A DNA stretch of 32,983 nucleotides from an uncultured Caulobacter sp. (GTDB lineage Bacteria > Pseudomonadota > Alphaproteobacteria > Caulobacterales > Caulobacteraceae): NCBI RefSeq assembly GCF_937900395.1, contig NZ_CALCDX010000187.1, positions 1-32,983 on the forward strand. The letters are read 5' to 3'. The position numbers and the translations under genes are program-made. Every line of letters starts with the position of its first letter. Position 1 is the first letter of the stretch. Below, piece by piece: positions 7,234 through 17,221 of this stretch. The notes under the pieces are model-generated. The model was given only the letters and a program-made list of their open reading frames with translations. It was not told where the DNA came from and did no database searches.

Positions 7234-7253
7234 TTTACCTTGTACTGGGTAAA
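7234..7253. promoter_or_regulatory. Palindromic operator in the fliF promoter region
   Basis: TTTACC (7234-7239) and GGTAAA (7248-7253) are exact inverted repeats 8 bp apart, 77 bp before the fliF start. The surrounding AAATATAAACGCC is AT-rich against a GC-rich background. In Caulobacter the fliF operon is a class II operon activated by CtrA and repressed by FlbD. The TTTAC/GTAAA halves fit a CtrA-type site loosely; I cannot tell which protein binds. Confidence 0.5.
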
Positions 7254-7330
7254 TCCTGCCTACCGATGGGCGCTTCGTCAGCGTTCGCCGGTCGTCCCCG
7301 TCGGGGCCGTTGATCAGGGGATGGGGCTTC

Positions 7331-8980
7331 GTGGAAAGCTTTCTGGGTTCAATTCAGAGGTTCGGCGTCGGTCGGTTGGCCGCGATGCTGGGCGTCGGCG
7401 CCGGCGTCATCGCCGTGCTGGTGGCCCTCATCATGTTCATGGGCAAGGAGCCCAATGAGCTGCTGTATTCGAACCTCGACCTGAAGGAGGCCTCGGAAGT
7501 CACCCAGGCCCTGAGCCAGGCGGGCATCAAGTACGAGACCAAGGGCGATGGCTCGACCATCATGGTGCCGCGCGACAAGGTCGCCAGCGCCCGCCTGATG
7601 GTCGCCGGCAAGGGTCTCGTGAGCTCCGGTTCGATCGGCTACGAGATTTTCGACGGCGGCAACGCCCTCGGCCAGACCGACTTCGTCCAGCAGCTGAACC
7701 GTCAGCGCGCCCTGCAGGGCGAGCTGGAGCGCACCATCAAGGCGATGCAGGGCGTCAATAGCGTCCGCGTCCACCTGGTGCTGCCCAAGCGCCAGCTGTT
7801 CGAGGAAGACGCCGAACAGCCGTCGGCCGCCGTCACGATCGGCGTCGGCTCGCGCGAGCCGTCGTCCGACATGGTCCACGCCATCCAGAACCTGGTCTCG
7901 TCGGCGGTGCCGAACATGAAGGCCGAAAAGGTCGCGGTCATCGACCAGCACGGCAAGACCCTGTCGGCGCCCAGCGACGAGAGCCTGGCCGGCAAGGAGG
8001 CCCAGGACCGCAAGACCGAGGTCGAGCAGCGCATCGCCAAGACCGTCAAGGACATGATCGAGGGCGTGCTCGGCCCGGGTAAGGCCCGCGTCAACGTCAC
8101 CGCCGATCTCGACCTGAACCGCGTCACGACCCAGGAAGAGCGCTTCGATCCGGACGGCCAGGTCGTCCGCTCGGAAAGCACCAACGAGTCGAACAGCCAG
8201 GAAAACAAGAACGAGGACAATTCGGGCGCGACGGCGACGGCCAATGTGCCGGGGCAGGGGGCGAATGGCTTCCAGCAGCTGGGCTCGCGCGCCGGCGCCA
8301 ACGAAAGCGTCACGAACTACGAGATCTCCAAGTCGGTGAAGACCACCGTCCAGGAGCCGGGCACGATCAAGAAGGTCGCGGTCGCGGTCGCCATCGACGG
8401 CGTCACGGCGCCCCCCGGCAAGGACGGCAAGCCCGGCGCCTATACGCCGCGCTCGGCCCAGGAAATCCAGCAGATCGAGGATCTGGTGAAGACGGCCGTT
8501 GGCTTCGACGCCGCCCGGGGCGACCAGGTCAAGGTCACCAACATCAAGTTCCCGCAGCCCGAGGACCAGGGCCTGGAGAAGCAAGGCCTGCTGTCGGGCT
8601 TCGACAAGAACGACATCATGCGCGCCGGCGAGCTGGGCGTCCTGGGTATCGTGGCGATCCTGATCCTGCTGTTCGCGGTGCGGCCCTTCATCAAGAACCT
8701 GGCCGAGCCCAACGTCGTGGCGGCCCTGCCCAGCCCCGGCCAGCCGGTGACGCGGATGGTCACCCTGTCGGACGGCACGCAGCAGCAGGTCGTGGTCGAC
8801 GAGAGCGGCGAGCCTCTGGCCATCGCCGGTCCGGTCAGCGACATCGATCAGCGGATCGACATCGCCAAGATCGAGGGCCAGGTGAAGGCTTCGTCCATCA
8901 AGCGCGTGTCGGAGTTCGTCGAGAAGCACCCCGAAGAGTCGGTCGCGATCCTGCGCAACTGGCTGCATGAGTCGAGCTGA
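7331..8980 (+). CDS. fliF: Flagellar MS-ring protein FliF
   Basis: FliF forms the MS ring in the inner membrane, the base on which the rotor and export gate assemble. The 549-residue product begins at GTG 7331 (VESFLGSIQRFGVGR), with AGGGGATGG about 10 bp upstream. The next upstream in-frame start, TTG 7310, lacks such a site. TM1 lies near residues 16-38, followed by the YscJ/FliF ring-building domain (LLYSNLDLKEASEVTQAL, RVHLVLPKRQLF). A Gln/Asn-rich linker is near residue 300. TM2 lies near 435-455 (LGIVAILILLFAVRPF). The cytoplasmic tail (SEFVEKHPEESVAILRNWL) is the FliG-binding segment. It is the first gene of the fliF-fliG-fliH-fliN-flbD operon. Confidence 0.97.
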   Translation: MESFLGSIQRFGVGRLAAMLGVGAGVIAVLVALIMFMGKEPNELLYSNLDLKEASEVTQALSQAGIKYETKGDGSTIMVPRDKVASARLMVAGKGLVSSGSIGYEIFDGGNALGQTDFVQQLNRQRALQGELERTIKAMQGVNSVRVHLVLPKRQLFEEDAEQPSAAVTIGVGSREPSSDMVHAIQNLVSSAVPNMKAEKVAVIDQHGKTLSAPSDESLAGKEAQDRKTEVEQRIAKTVKDMIEGVLGPGKARVNVTADLDLNRVTTQEERFDPDGQVVRSESTNESNSQENKNEDNSGATATANVPGQGANGFQQLGSRAGANESVTNYEISKSVKTTVQEPGTIKKVAVAVAIDGVTAPPGKDGKPGAYTPRSAQEIQQIEDLVKTAVGFDAARGDQVKVTNIKFPQPEDQGLEKQGLLSGFDKNDIMRAGELGVLGIVAILILLFAVRPFIKNLAEPNVVAALPSPGQPVTRMVTLSDGTQQQVVVDESGEPLAIAGPVSDIDQRIDIAKIEGQVKASSIKRVSEFVEKHPEESVAILRNWLHESS

Positions 8981-8985
8981 CGGCC

Positions 8986-10002
8986 ATGAAAGTCGCGGTC
9001 AACGACGTCAAGAAGCTCTCGGGGCCTGAAAAGGCGGCCATCGTGCTGCTGGCTCTGGGCGAAGAGCACACCCGCATCTGGGAAGCGCTCGACGACGAGG
9101 AAATCAAGGAAGTCTCGCAGGCCATGGCCGGCCTGGGCACGGTCTCGGCCTCGGTGGTCGAAGATCTGCTGGTCGAGTTCGTGTCGGGCATGAGCTCGAC
9201 CGGCGCGATCATGGGCTCGTACGAGCAGACCCAGCGCCTGCTGGCGTCGTTCATGCCGCCCGACAAGGTCGACGCCCTGATGGAAGAGATCCGCGGTCCC
9301 GCGGGTCGGACCATGTGGGACAAGCTCGGCAACGTGAACGAGGCCGTGCTCGCCAACTACCTGAAGAACGAATATCCGCAGACCGTCGCGGTGGTTCTTT
9401 CGAAGGTGAAGAGCGACCACGCCGCCCGCGTGCTGGCCTGTCTGCCCGAAGACTTCGCCCTGGAATGCGTGACGCGGATGCTGCGCATGGAGCCCGTGCA
9501 GCGCGAGATCCTCGACAAGATCGAGATGACGCTGCGCACCGAATTCATGTCGAACCTGGCGCGCACCTCCAAGCGCGACAGCCACGAGATGATGGCCGAG
9601 ATCTTCAACAACTTCGACCGTCAGACCGAGGCGCGCTTCATCGCCGCGCTGGAGGAGCGCAACCGCGAGGCGGCCGAGCGCATCCGGGCGCTGATGTTCG
9701 TGTTCGAGGACCTGTCGAAGCTGGACCCCGGCGGCATCCAGACCCTGCTGCGCGCCACGCCGAAGGAGCAGCTGGCCCTGGCGCTGAAGGGCGCCTCGGA
9801 CAAGCTCCGCGACATGTTCTTCTCGAACATGTCCGAGCGCGCGGCCAAGATCATGCGCGAGGACATGGACAGCATGGGCCCCGTGCGCCTGAAGGACGTC
9901 GACGCCGCCCAGGTGGGCATGGTCCAGGTCGCCAAGGACCTCGCCGCCAAGGGCGAGATCATGCTGGCCGGCTCGGGCAGCGAAGACGAGCTGATCTACT
10001 GA
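8986..10002 (+). CDS. fliG: Flagellar motor switch protein FliG
   Basis: FliG links the MS ring to the C-ring and contacts the stator to generate torque. The 338-residue product has the N-terminal FliF-binding domain (LSGPEKAAIVLLALGEEH). The middle domain motif reads EYPQTVAVVLSKVKSDHAA, where many bacteria have EHPQ. The C-terminal domain carries the stator-facing charged helix (FMFVFEDL-type region near residue 240, LMFVFEDLSKLDPGGIQTLL). It starts 5 bp after the fliF stop, so the two are translationally linked. Length is normal. Confidence 0.97.
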   Translation: MKVAVNDVKKLSGPEKAAIVLLALGEEHTRIWEALDDEEIKEVSQAMAGLGTVSASVVEDLLVEFVSGMSSTGAIMGSYEQTQRLLASFMPPDKVDALMEEIRGPAGRTMWDKLGNVNEAVLANYLKNEYPQTVAVVLSKVKSDHAARVLACLPEDFALECVTRMLRMEPVQREILDKIEMTLRTEFMSNLARTSKRDSHEMMAEIFNNFDRQTEARFIAALEERNREAAERIRALMFVFEDLSKLDPGGIQTLLRATPKEQLALALKGASDKLRDMFFSNMSERAAKIMREDMDSMGPVRLKDVDAAQVGMVQVAKDLAAKGEIMLAGSGSEDELIY

Positions 10003-10012
10003 GGCGGATGGC

Positions 10013-10651
10013 ATGATCGACACCCCTCATCGCAAATTCGCCTTCGACACGGTCTTCGACGATCGCGGCGGCGTCGCCTACGAAGCGCCCAAGGTGAAGA
10101 AGAACTTCACGCTGGAAGAGGTCGAGGCCGCCAAGGCCCAGGCCTATGCCGAGGGCGAGCGCTCGGCCGTGTCGCGCGCCGAGCAGGAGGCCGCCATGGC
10201 GCTGGGCGACATCGCCGGCCTGGTGCGGGAAGCCTTCGACGCCCTGACCCACGTGGCCCACGAGCACCGCGAGGGCGCGGCCATGCTGGCCCTGGCATGC
10301 GGCCGCAAGATCGCCGATGCGGCCCTGACCCACTTCCCAGAGGCGCCGGTTACGGCCGCGCTGGAGGCCCTGGCCCGCGAGGTCGAGGCCCAGCCGCGGA
10401 TCTTCATCCGCGTCGCGCCAGAGATGGAAGAGCGTATCCAGCAGGCGCTGGAAACCGTGGCGGCCCAGATCGGCTATCAGGGCCAGATCGTGGCTCGCGC
10501 CGACGGCGCCATGGCCCCCGCCGCATTCACCTTCGACTGGGGCGAGGGCCGCGCGGCCTTCGATCCGGACGGCGCCGCCCAACGTGTCACCGAAGCGCTG
10601 GAGGCGGCGATCGCCGCCGAAGGCCTCCACGCCGAACCCATGTTTTCATAA
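10013..10651 (+). CDS. fliH: Flagellar export ATPase regulator FliH (FlbE)
   Basis: FliH holds the FliI ATPase inactive and docks it at the C-ring during type III export; the Caulobacter gene is also called flbE. The 212-residue product has a conserved N-terminal Caulobacter segment (KFAFDTVFDDRGG). A charged, Ala-rich helical region follows at about residues 35-110 (FTLEEVEAAKAQAYAEGERS). The C-terminal domain includes RIFIRVAPEMEERIQQALE and FDWGEGRAAFDPDGAAQRV. The GGCGGATGG just upstream serves as ribosome site for the ATG at 10013. It lies between fliG and fliN. Confidence 0.9.
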   Translation: MIDTPHRKFAFDTVFDDRGGVAYEAPKVKKNFTLEEVEAAKAQAYAEGERSAVSRAEQEAAMALGDIAGLVREAFDALTHVAHEHREGAAMLALACGRKIADAALTHFPEAPVTAALEALAREVEAQPRIFIRVAPEMEERIQQALETVAAQIGYQGQIVARADGAMAPAAFTFDWGEGRAAFDPDGAAQRVTEALEAAIAAEGLHAEPMFS

Positions 10652-10666
10652 GCGAGGCTGACCCCG

Positions 10667-10999
10667 ATGTCCGAAGACAACCTCACCCTCGACGAATTCG
10701 GCGGCTCGATGCTGGCCTCCGAAATGCCGGTCGAGATCGCCGACAAGACCGCCTCGGACCTCGCGCCGGTCTTCGACGTCCCCGTCAACATCTCCGCCGT
10801 GCTGGGCCGCGCCCACATGTCGGTGGCGCAGCTGCTGCAGCTGGGCCAGGGCTCGATCCTGGAGCTGGACCGCAAGGTCGGCGAGGCGATCGACATCTAC
10901 GTCAACAACCGCCTGGTCGCCCGGGGCGAGGTCGTCGTCGTCGACGAGCGCCTGGGCGTGACCATGACGGAAATCATCAAGGACGGCGATCAGAACTAA
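10667..10999 (+). CDS. fliN: Flagellar motor switch protein FliN
   Basis: FliN forms the lower part of the C-ring and, with FliM, sets rotation direction and receives export complexes. The 110-residue product is mostly the SpoA domain (residues about 38-108: PVNISAVLGRAHMSVAQLL, GSILELDRKVGEAIDIYVNN, RGEVVVVDERLGVTMTEII). A short acidic N-terminal tail precedes it. GAGG lies about 10 bp before the ATG. It starts 15 bp after fliH and is followed by a 68-bp spacer before flbD. Confidence 0.96.
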   Translation: MSEDNLTLDEFGGSMLASEMPVEIADKTASDLAPVFDVPVNISAVLGRAHMSVAQLLQLGQGSILELDRKVGEAIDIYVNNRLVARGEVVVVDERLGVTMTEIIKDGDQN

Positions 11000-11067
11000 G
11001 GTTCCGGAACGCCAAGGACTTCAAGGATTTGGGTTCTTCCCTCGGAAGGGCTTCGGGAGAGTAAGAG

Positions 11068-12435
<1,368 letters not shown>

Positions 12436-12488
12436 GGCAGTGGCGATACGCCGCGGCGCCGCGACCATCGGTCCGGCGCCGAACATGG

Positions 12489-12502
12489 CTAATTTTCATT
12501 AA
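12489..12502 (+). promoter_or_regulatory. Candidate CtrA-type site in the flbD-flhA gap
   Basis: CTAA-N6-TTAA (CTAATTTTCATTAA) is the only AT-rich patch in the 137-bp gap (12436-12572) between flbD and flhA. In Caulobacter flhA (flbF) is an early class II gene under CtrA. This resembles the TTAA-N7-TTAA consensus with one base of spacing and one base of the first half-site changed. The site lies 71 bp before the flhA start. Confidence 0.35.
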
Positions 12503-12572
12503 GGATATGGCGGCGGACCGCAAATCGCTTCACTCGCTGGTCCGCTAGACCTTCACCGTTTCCAGGTTCCGA

Positions 12573-14675
12573 ATGGCCGAAGCCGCCGCCCCGACCGCGA
12601 CCTCGATGCCCAGCGCCAAGTCGCTGGTCGAAGGCATCATGCGCGGCGAGATGGGCCTGGCCCTGGGCGTCGTCGGCATCATCGTCCTGCTGATCCTGCC
12701 GGTCCCGTCGTTCCTGCTGGACCTCTTGCTGGCCATTTCGCTGACGGGATCGGTGCTGATCCTGATGACGGCGATCCTGATCAAGAAGCCGCTGGAATTC
12801 ACCTCGTTCCCGACCGTGCTGCTGGTCGCGACGCTGTATCGCCTCGGCCTCAACATCGCCTCGACCCGCCTGATCCTCGGCCACGGCCAGGAAGGCACCG
12901 GCGGCGCCGGCGCGGTCATCGAGGCCTTCGGTCACCTGATGATGCAGGGCAACTTCGTCATCGGGGTGATCGTTTTCATCATCCTGATCGTCGTGAACTT
13001 CATGGTCGTGACCAAGGGTTCGGGCCGGATCGCCGAAGTGGCGGCCCGCTTCACCCTGGACTCCATGCCCGGCAAGCAGATGGCGATCGACGCCGACCTG
13101 TCGACCGGCCTGATCGACCAGGAAGGCGCCAAGCTGCGCCGCAAGGAGCTGGAGCAGGAAAGCACGTTCTTCGGGGCGATGGACGGCGCCAGCAAGTTCG
13201 TGAAGGGCGACGCGATCGCCGGCCTGATCATCACGGCCATCAACATCATCGGCGGCATCATCATCGGCGTCGTGCAGCACAAGCTGCCGATCGGCGAGGC
13301 GGCCTCGACCTACACCATCATGACCATCGGCGACGGCCTGGTCAGCCAGATCCCGGCCTTGGTCATCTCGATCGCGGCCGGCATGGTCGTCTCCAAGGCC
13401 GGCGTCGAAGGCTCGGCCGACAAGGCCCTGACCACCCAACTGGCGATGAACCCGGTCGGCCTGGGTATGGTCTCGGCCTCGGCCGGCGTCATGGCCCTGA
13501 TCCCGGGCATGCCGATCATCCCGTTCGCCGCGGTGGCGGTGGGGGCGGGGATGCTGGCCTACAAGCGTATCCAGGACGCCAAGGCGCCCGCGCAGATAGA
13601 CCCCGCCGCCCTGGAGGCGGCCGCGCCTACCGAGGCCGAGGAGGAGCCGATCAGCGCCTCCCTGGCCATCGACGACGTCAAGATCGAGCTGGGCTACGGC
13701 CTGCTGACCCTGATCAACGACCTGGACGGCCGCAAGCTGACCGACCAGATCCGCGCCCTGCGCAAGACCCTGGCCAGCGAATACGGCTTCGTCATGCCGC
13801 CGGTTCGCATCCTCGACAACATGCGCTTGGCCAACCAGGGCTACGCCATTCGGATCAAGGAGATGGAGGCCGGCGCCGGCGAGGTGCGACTGGGCATGCT
13901 CATGTGCATGGACCCGCGCGGCGGCCAGGTCGAGCTGCCCGGCGAGCACGTGCGCGAGCCGGCCTTCGGCCTGCCGGCCACCTGGATCGCCGACGACCTG
14001 CGCGAGGAGGCGACCTTCCGCGGCTACACGGTCGTCGATCCGGCCACGGTGCTGACCACGCACCTGACCGAGATCCTCAAGGAAAATATGGCGGATTTGC
14101 TGTCCTACGCCGAGGTCCAGAAGCTGCTGAAGGAGCTGCCCGAGGCGCAGCGCAAGCTGGTCGACGACCTGATCCCGGGCACGGCCACCGCGACCACCGT
14201 CCAGCGCGTGCTGCAGTCGCTGCTGCGCGAGCGCGTCTCGATCCGCGACCTGCCGCAGATCCTGGAAGGCATCGGCGAGGCCGCCCCGCACACCGCTTCC
14301 GTCACCCAGCTGGTCGAGCAAGTCCGCGCGCGCCTGGCCCGCCAGCTATGCTGGGCCAATCGCGGCGACGACGGCGCCTTGCCGATCATCACCCTGTCGG
14401 CCGACTGGGAGCAGGCTTTCGCCGAAAGCCTGATCGGCCCCGGCGACGACAAGCAGCTGGCCTTGCCGCCCTCGCGCCTGCAGGACTTCATCCGCGGCGT
14501 CCGCGACGCCTTCGAGCGCGCGGCCCTGGCCGGCGAAGCGCCGGTGCTGCTGACCAGCCCGGGCGTTCGGCCTTACGTCCGCTCGATCATCGAGCGCTTC
14601 CGCGGCCAGACCGTGGTGATGAGCCAGAACGAGATCCACCCCCGCGCGCGCCTGCGCACCGTCGGGATGGTGTAG
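12573..14675 (+). CDS. flhA: Flagellar type III export gate protein FlhA (FlbF)
   Basis: FlhA is the large export-gate subunit in the MS-ring pore; its cytoplasmic nonamer receives chaperone-substrate complexes. The 700-residue product has eight predicted membrane segments within about residues 30-325 (for example GVVGIIVLLILPVPSFLLD, GVIVFIILIVVNFMVV, AGLIITAINIIGGIIIGVV). The cytoplasmic loop motif typical of the FHIPEP family is present (RFTLDSMPGKQMAIDADL, EQESTFFGAMDGASKFVKGD). The C-terminal cytoplasmic domain includes GVRPYVRSIIERF and ends at LRTVGMV. Length matches the family. It is probably a separate transcription unit from fliF-flbD. Confidence 0.97.
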   Translation: MAEAAAPTATSMPSAKSLVEGIMRGEMGLALGVVGIIVLLILPVPSFLLDLLLAISLTGSVLILMTAILIKKPLEFTSFPTVLLVATLYRLGLNIASTRLILGHGQEGTGGAGAVIEAFGHLMMQGNFVIGVIVFIILIVVNFMVVTKGSGRIAEVAARFTLDSMPGKQMAIDADLSTGLIDQEGAKLRRKELEQESTFFGAMDGASKFVKGDAIAGLIITAINIIGGIIIGVVQHKLPIGEAASTYTIMTIGDGLVSQIPALVISIAAGMVVSKAGVEGSADKALTTQLAMNPVGLGMVSASAGVMALIPGMPIIPFAAVAVGAGMLAYKRIQDAKAPAQIDPAALEAAAPTEAEEEPISASLAIDDVKIELGYGLLTLINDLDGRKLTDQIRALRKTLASEYGFVMPPVRILDNMRLANQGYAIRIKEMEAGAGEVRLGMLMCMDPRGGQVELPGEHVREPAFGLPATWIADDLREEATFRGYTVVDPATVLTTHLTEILKENMADLLSYAEVQKLLKELPEAQRKLVDDLIPGTATATTVQRVLQSLLRERVSIRDLPQILEGIGEAAPHTASVTQLVEQVRARLARQLCWANRGDDGALPIITLSADWEQAFAESLIGPGDDKQLALPPSRLQDFIRGVRDAFERAALAGEAPVLLTSPGVRPYVRSIIERFRGQTVVMSQNEIHPRARLRTVGMV

Positions 14676-14689
14676 GGCGCGGCGACTAG

Positions 14690-15126
14690 CGCGAGGCTCA
14701 CTTTCATATCCCCGTCATTCCCGGCGGCGGTTACGATCCCTACGACCCGGGTGGTGGTGGTGGTGGTGGTGGTGAGGGCGGCGGCGGCGGTGGGAGCCCG
14801 CCTCCCGACATTTCAGCGATCGACCCTGTGAAGATCATCGATGCCCTGAAGTCTATCCCCTGGGCGCAAGCGGGGATTACGGCGAACGAGATCGCGTTGA
14901 AAATTACCAACGGGTATAAGGGCGAAAAGATCGACACCAACACGCTGAACCCCAGCGCGTCGGCGAATGGCGTGGCCATCTAAGGTGACGCTAACGGCGC
15001 GATGTACGGGATCGTGACGGCAACGGTCAGATCGACACGGGTATCCTCCACAACCCCAGTAGCGGCATCGTCTCGGCGGACTTCGGATGTGACGGCGTGG
15101 GCGACCAGGTTATCGCTCAGCTTTGA
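14690..15126 (+). pseudogene. Decayed gene for a Gly-rich extracellular-type protein
   Basis: Between flhA and the next gene the plus strand keeps two coding remnants. Frame 1 (after a TAG at 14687-14689 to a TAA at 14981-14983) reads IPGGGYDPYDPG, a poly-Gly/Glu run, SPPPDISAIDPVKIIDALKS and a Thr/Asn-rich tail, with no ATG, GTG or TTG to start it. Frame 2 (14995-15126) continues as DRDGNGQIDTGILHNPSSG and GCDGVGDQVIAQL before a TGA; D-x-D-G-N-G-x-I-D is a calcium-loop motif. A single base inserted near 15005-15012, plus loss of the internal TAA, would join the two. This looks like the C-terminus of a degraded secreted protein. The family is unrecognised. The Gly run (14752-14792) is a GGT/GGC microsatellite. 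Confidence 0.5.
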
Positions 15127-15192
15127 TATCTAATTTGAGATGCGGCCCTGTGTCGAAGGCGCAGAGTCGCATCTCCGCTTTTCCGGTGAGTA

Positions 15193-17046
15193 ATGGGACG
15201 CAGTCTAAGTTTTCTGGGGGCCGTTCTGGCGGCGTTTATGCAGTTGGGCGTCGCGCATGCCCGAGTCCATGTCGGCGAATTCTGCTCCAGCCGATCGCTC
15301 AGCTTCTCACCCAACGGCAGATACATCTTCGCGTCGAGCGATGCGGGGCTCTCCTACGCCGATATCGATTGTTTGCTGATCGGACGAAGCGACTGCCAGG
15401 TCACGACTGTCACTAACCCGGACGCTTTTCCGCGCGGAGCCTACTTCGGCGCCACCGATGAGGAGATATTCCTCGTTTCCGCTGGCGTCGACGGCGAAGG
15501 CCGCGCAACCGGATCCAACACCCTCCGCGCCTTCAGCACGCAGCACAAGACGCTCAGCGGCCAGCGTCCTTACTTTCAAACCGGTCAAGACGTGTTGGGC
15601 TTCATTGACGCGGAGCGGACGAGCGGCGCGTTTGCGGCCTCCGATGAAGCGGCCGCCGACCTCAACAGTCGCATCTTGTCCGAGGCCAGTCGTCAGCGCT
15701 CGTTATTGAGCGCCAACGCCCGAAATATCTACGGGCGGGTCGCCGATGGCCGATCCGTTTATCTGGTGCGCAGCGATCGAGACTTTTCGGTCAGCTACCG
15801 CTTGGACGGGGGTCCGGAGCGTCCGCTTTGGAGCAACGGCAACCCGTTCTCCCAACGCCGCGCCAACCTTGAATTCAAGTTCGACGGTCCCGACGCTATC
15901 GGGCTCGTTTCGGGCAGCGTTGTTCGAATCTCGCCCGAGAAGCCGCTACGTGATGAAACGCGTTCAAAATCTCGCGCCATCCTTCTCGATGGCGACAACC
16001 CGGCCAAATACTACGGCTATTGGACGGCCGAGCGACTGGAAGCCAAGGACGTGCGCGCCGAGCTCGTTGCGGCGCTGAACCGCTCGATAAGCAAGCGCAT
16101 AGACAGCCACATACTCGGCCTTTCGGTTCATAACGGCGCTGGAGCCATCCTGGTCAGCTACGGTCCCTTTCGCAGCAAAGATGGTCGCGCCACGACCCGA
16201 CATGACATCCTTCAAGGCGCTCGCAGCGTCACGCTAGAGTGCGACGGAGACCAGATCGCCAGGCAGGAAGTGCGCCGGTTTGGAGGTCAAGACGGCATCT
16301 TCGTCCAACGATACATCGCTGGAGAACGGCCTACGGTGATCTACCTCGGCGGTGGACCGGGCCAGCACCTATCGCTCGATGACGGGTTCGGGAACGACAT
16401 CGCCACACTGCTGGACGAAGGTTTCAATGTTGATGTCGTGCAATACGGCGGCTCGGACTACACTTTCGCGCTGTACGACCGGCTGCAGTCTGACGGACCT
16501 GCTTCTCTCCGAAAAGACGCCGCGCTGATCCAAGCGTATGTGAGGCAGACTTACGGGAGCCGCGGCGACATCTCGCTTTACGCCTTCAGCTTCGGCGCCA
16601 GCTTCTACCGCTATTTCGACCAGAAGTTCCTGGCTGAGAGACGCGGGATCGTTCTCGCGGCGCCTTCAGGGACGGTGGAGACGCCCGACTTCGCGGCCGT
16701 CGCAGACCCAGTGCTGCGCGCTAAGATCGTGGCGCTGAGTTCCCAGGTCAACGCTACCCTCTGGGGCAAGGGGACGATCCAAGAGGCGAATAGACACTTC
16801 GCAAATCTCCAGGCTTGTCCGATCGTCGTGACCACGACCATTGTCGTCGGTGAGAAGGATCGCAACGTCTCGCCGCGAAGAGATTACGCTTCTTGCGAGG
16901 CCTCAAGCCGCGTGCGGTTTCTCTCGCATCCGTATGGTCACATTAGTCCGCTCGACCCCTACTATAAGGGCAAGATCAATGCATCTCGCGAGGTCATCGA
17001 GGCGTTGAGGGGGGGTGATGCCGGACCGGCGATAAGGCCAGGCTAG
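15193..17046 (+). CDS. Secreted alpha/beta-hydrolase (S9-peptidase-like) of unknown substrate
   Basis: The 617-residue product has a signal peptide (GAVLAAFMQLGVAHA, cleavage near residue 23). The N-terminal region (about 30-350) has propeller-like strands (SLSFSPNGRYIFASSD). The C-terminal alpha/beta-hydrolase domain has an oxyanion-type VIYLGGGPGQH (382-392), a nucleophile elbow AFSFGAS with Ser466, a candidate Asp556 in VVGEKDRNVSP and a candidate His583 in HPYGH. The order Ser-Asp-His after an N-terminal propeller is that of prolyl-oligopeptidase-like peptidases. Here the elbow is A-x-S-x-G instead of G-x-S-x-G, and overall wording matches no family I can name. Codon use looks less GC-biased than the flagellar genes, suggesting acquisition. 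It stands alone, downstream of a pseudogene and upstream of an unrelated dehydrogenase. Reaction and substrate are unknown. Confidence 0.75.
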   Translation: MGRSLSFLGAVLAAFMQLGVAHARVHVGEFCSSRSLSFSPNGRYIFASSDAGLSYADIDCLLIGRSDCQVTTVTNPDAFPRGAYFGATDEEIFLVSAGVDGEGRATGSNTLRAFSTQHKTLSGQRPYFQTGQDVLGFIDAERTSGAFAASDEAAADLNSRILSEASRQRSLLSANARNIYGRVADGRSVYLVRSDRDFSVSYRLDGGPERPLWSNGNPFSQRRANLEFKFDGPDAIGLVSGSVVRISPEKPLRDETRSKSRAILLDGDNPAKYYGYWTAERLEAKDVRAELVAALNRSISKRIDSHILGLSVHNGAGAILVSYGPFRSKDGRATTRHDILQGARSVTLECDGDQIARQEVRRFGGQDGIFVQRYIAGERPTVIYLGGGPGQHLSLDDGFGNDIATLLDEGFNVDVVQYGGSDYTFALYDRLQSDGPASLRKDAALIQAYVRQTYGSRGDISLYAFSFGASFYRYFDQKFLAERRGIVLAAPSGTVETPDFAAVADPVLRAKIVALSSQVNATLWGKGTIQEANRHFANLQACPIVVTTTIVVGEKDRNVSPRRDYASCEASSRVRFLSHPYGHISPLDPYYKGKINASREVIEALRGGDAGPAIRPG

Positions 17047-17221
17047 ACAGGCCGCGGGGTGCGCGGGCTGGATGCAGCCGGAATCAAAGGCCTCGCCCGA
17101 TCTGTAGGATCGTGCAATCGGTCCGGCGGACTGGTCTACCGCCGTCGTCGCCCCTTGTGGCAAATAGCCTCCGCGCGATCCTCCCCCGATCGCGATCTCC
17201 AAATCCAAGGATCTATCCCGA

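Noticed and set aside
14752..14792. GGT/GGC trinucleotide tract as a phase-variation switch
   Set aside because: The surrounding gene lacks a start and has a frameshift and stop, and three-base units would not shift the frame.
14740..14979. Minus-strand proline-rich frame over the Gly repeat
   Set aside because: The poly-Pro tail is the complement of the GGT/GGC repeat; the plus-strand remnant reads as protein and continues into a second coding-like segment.
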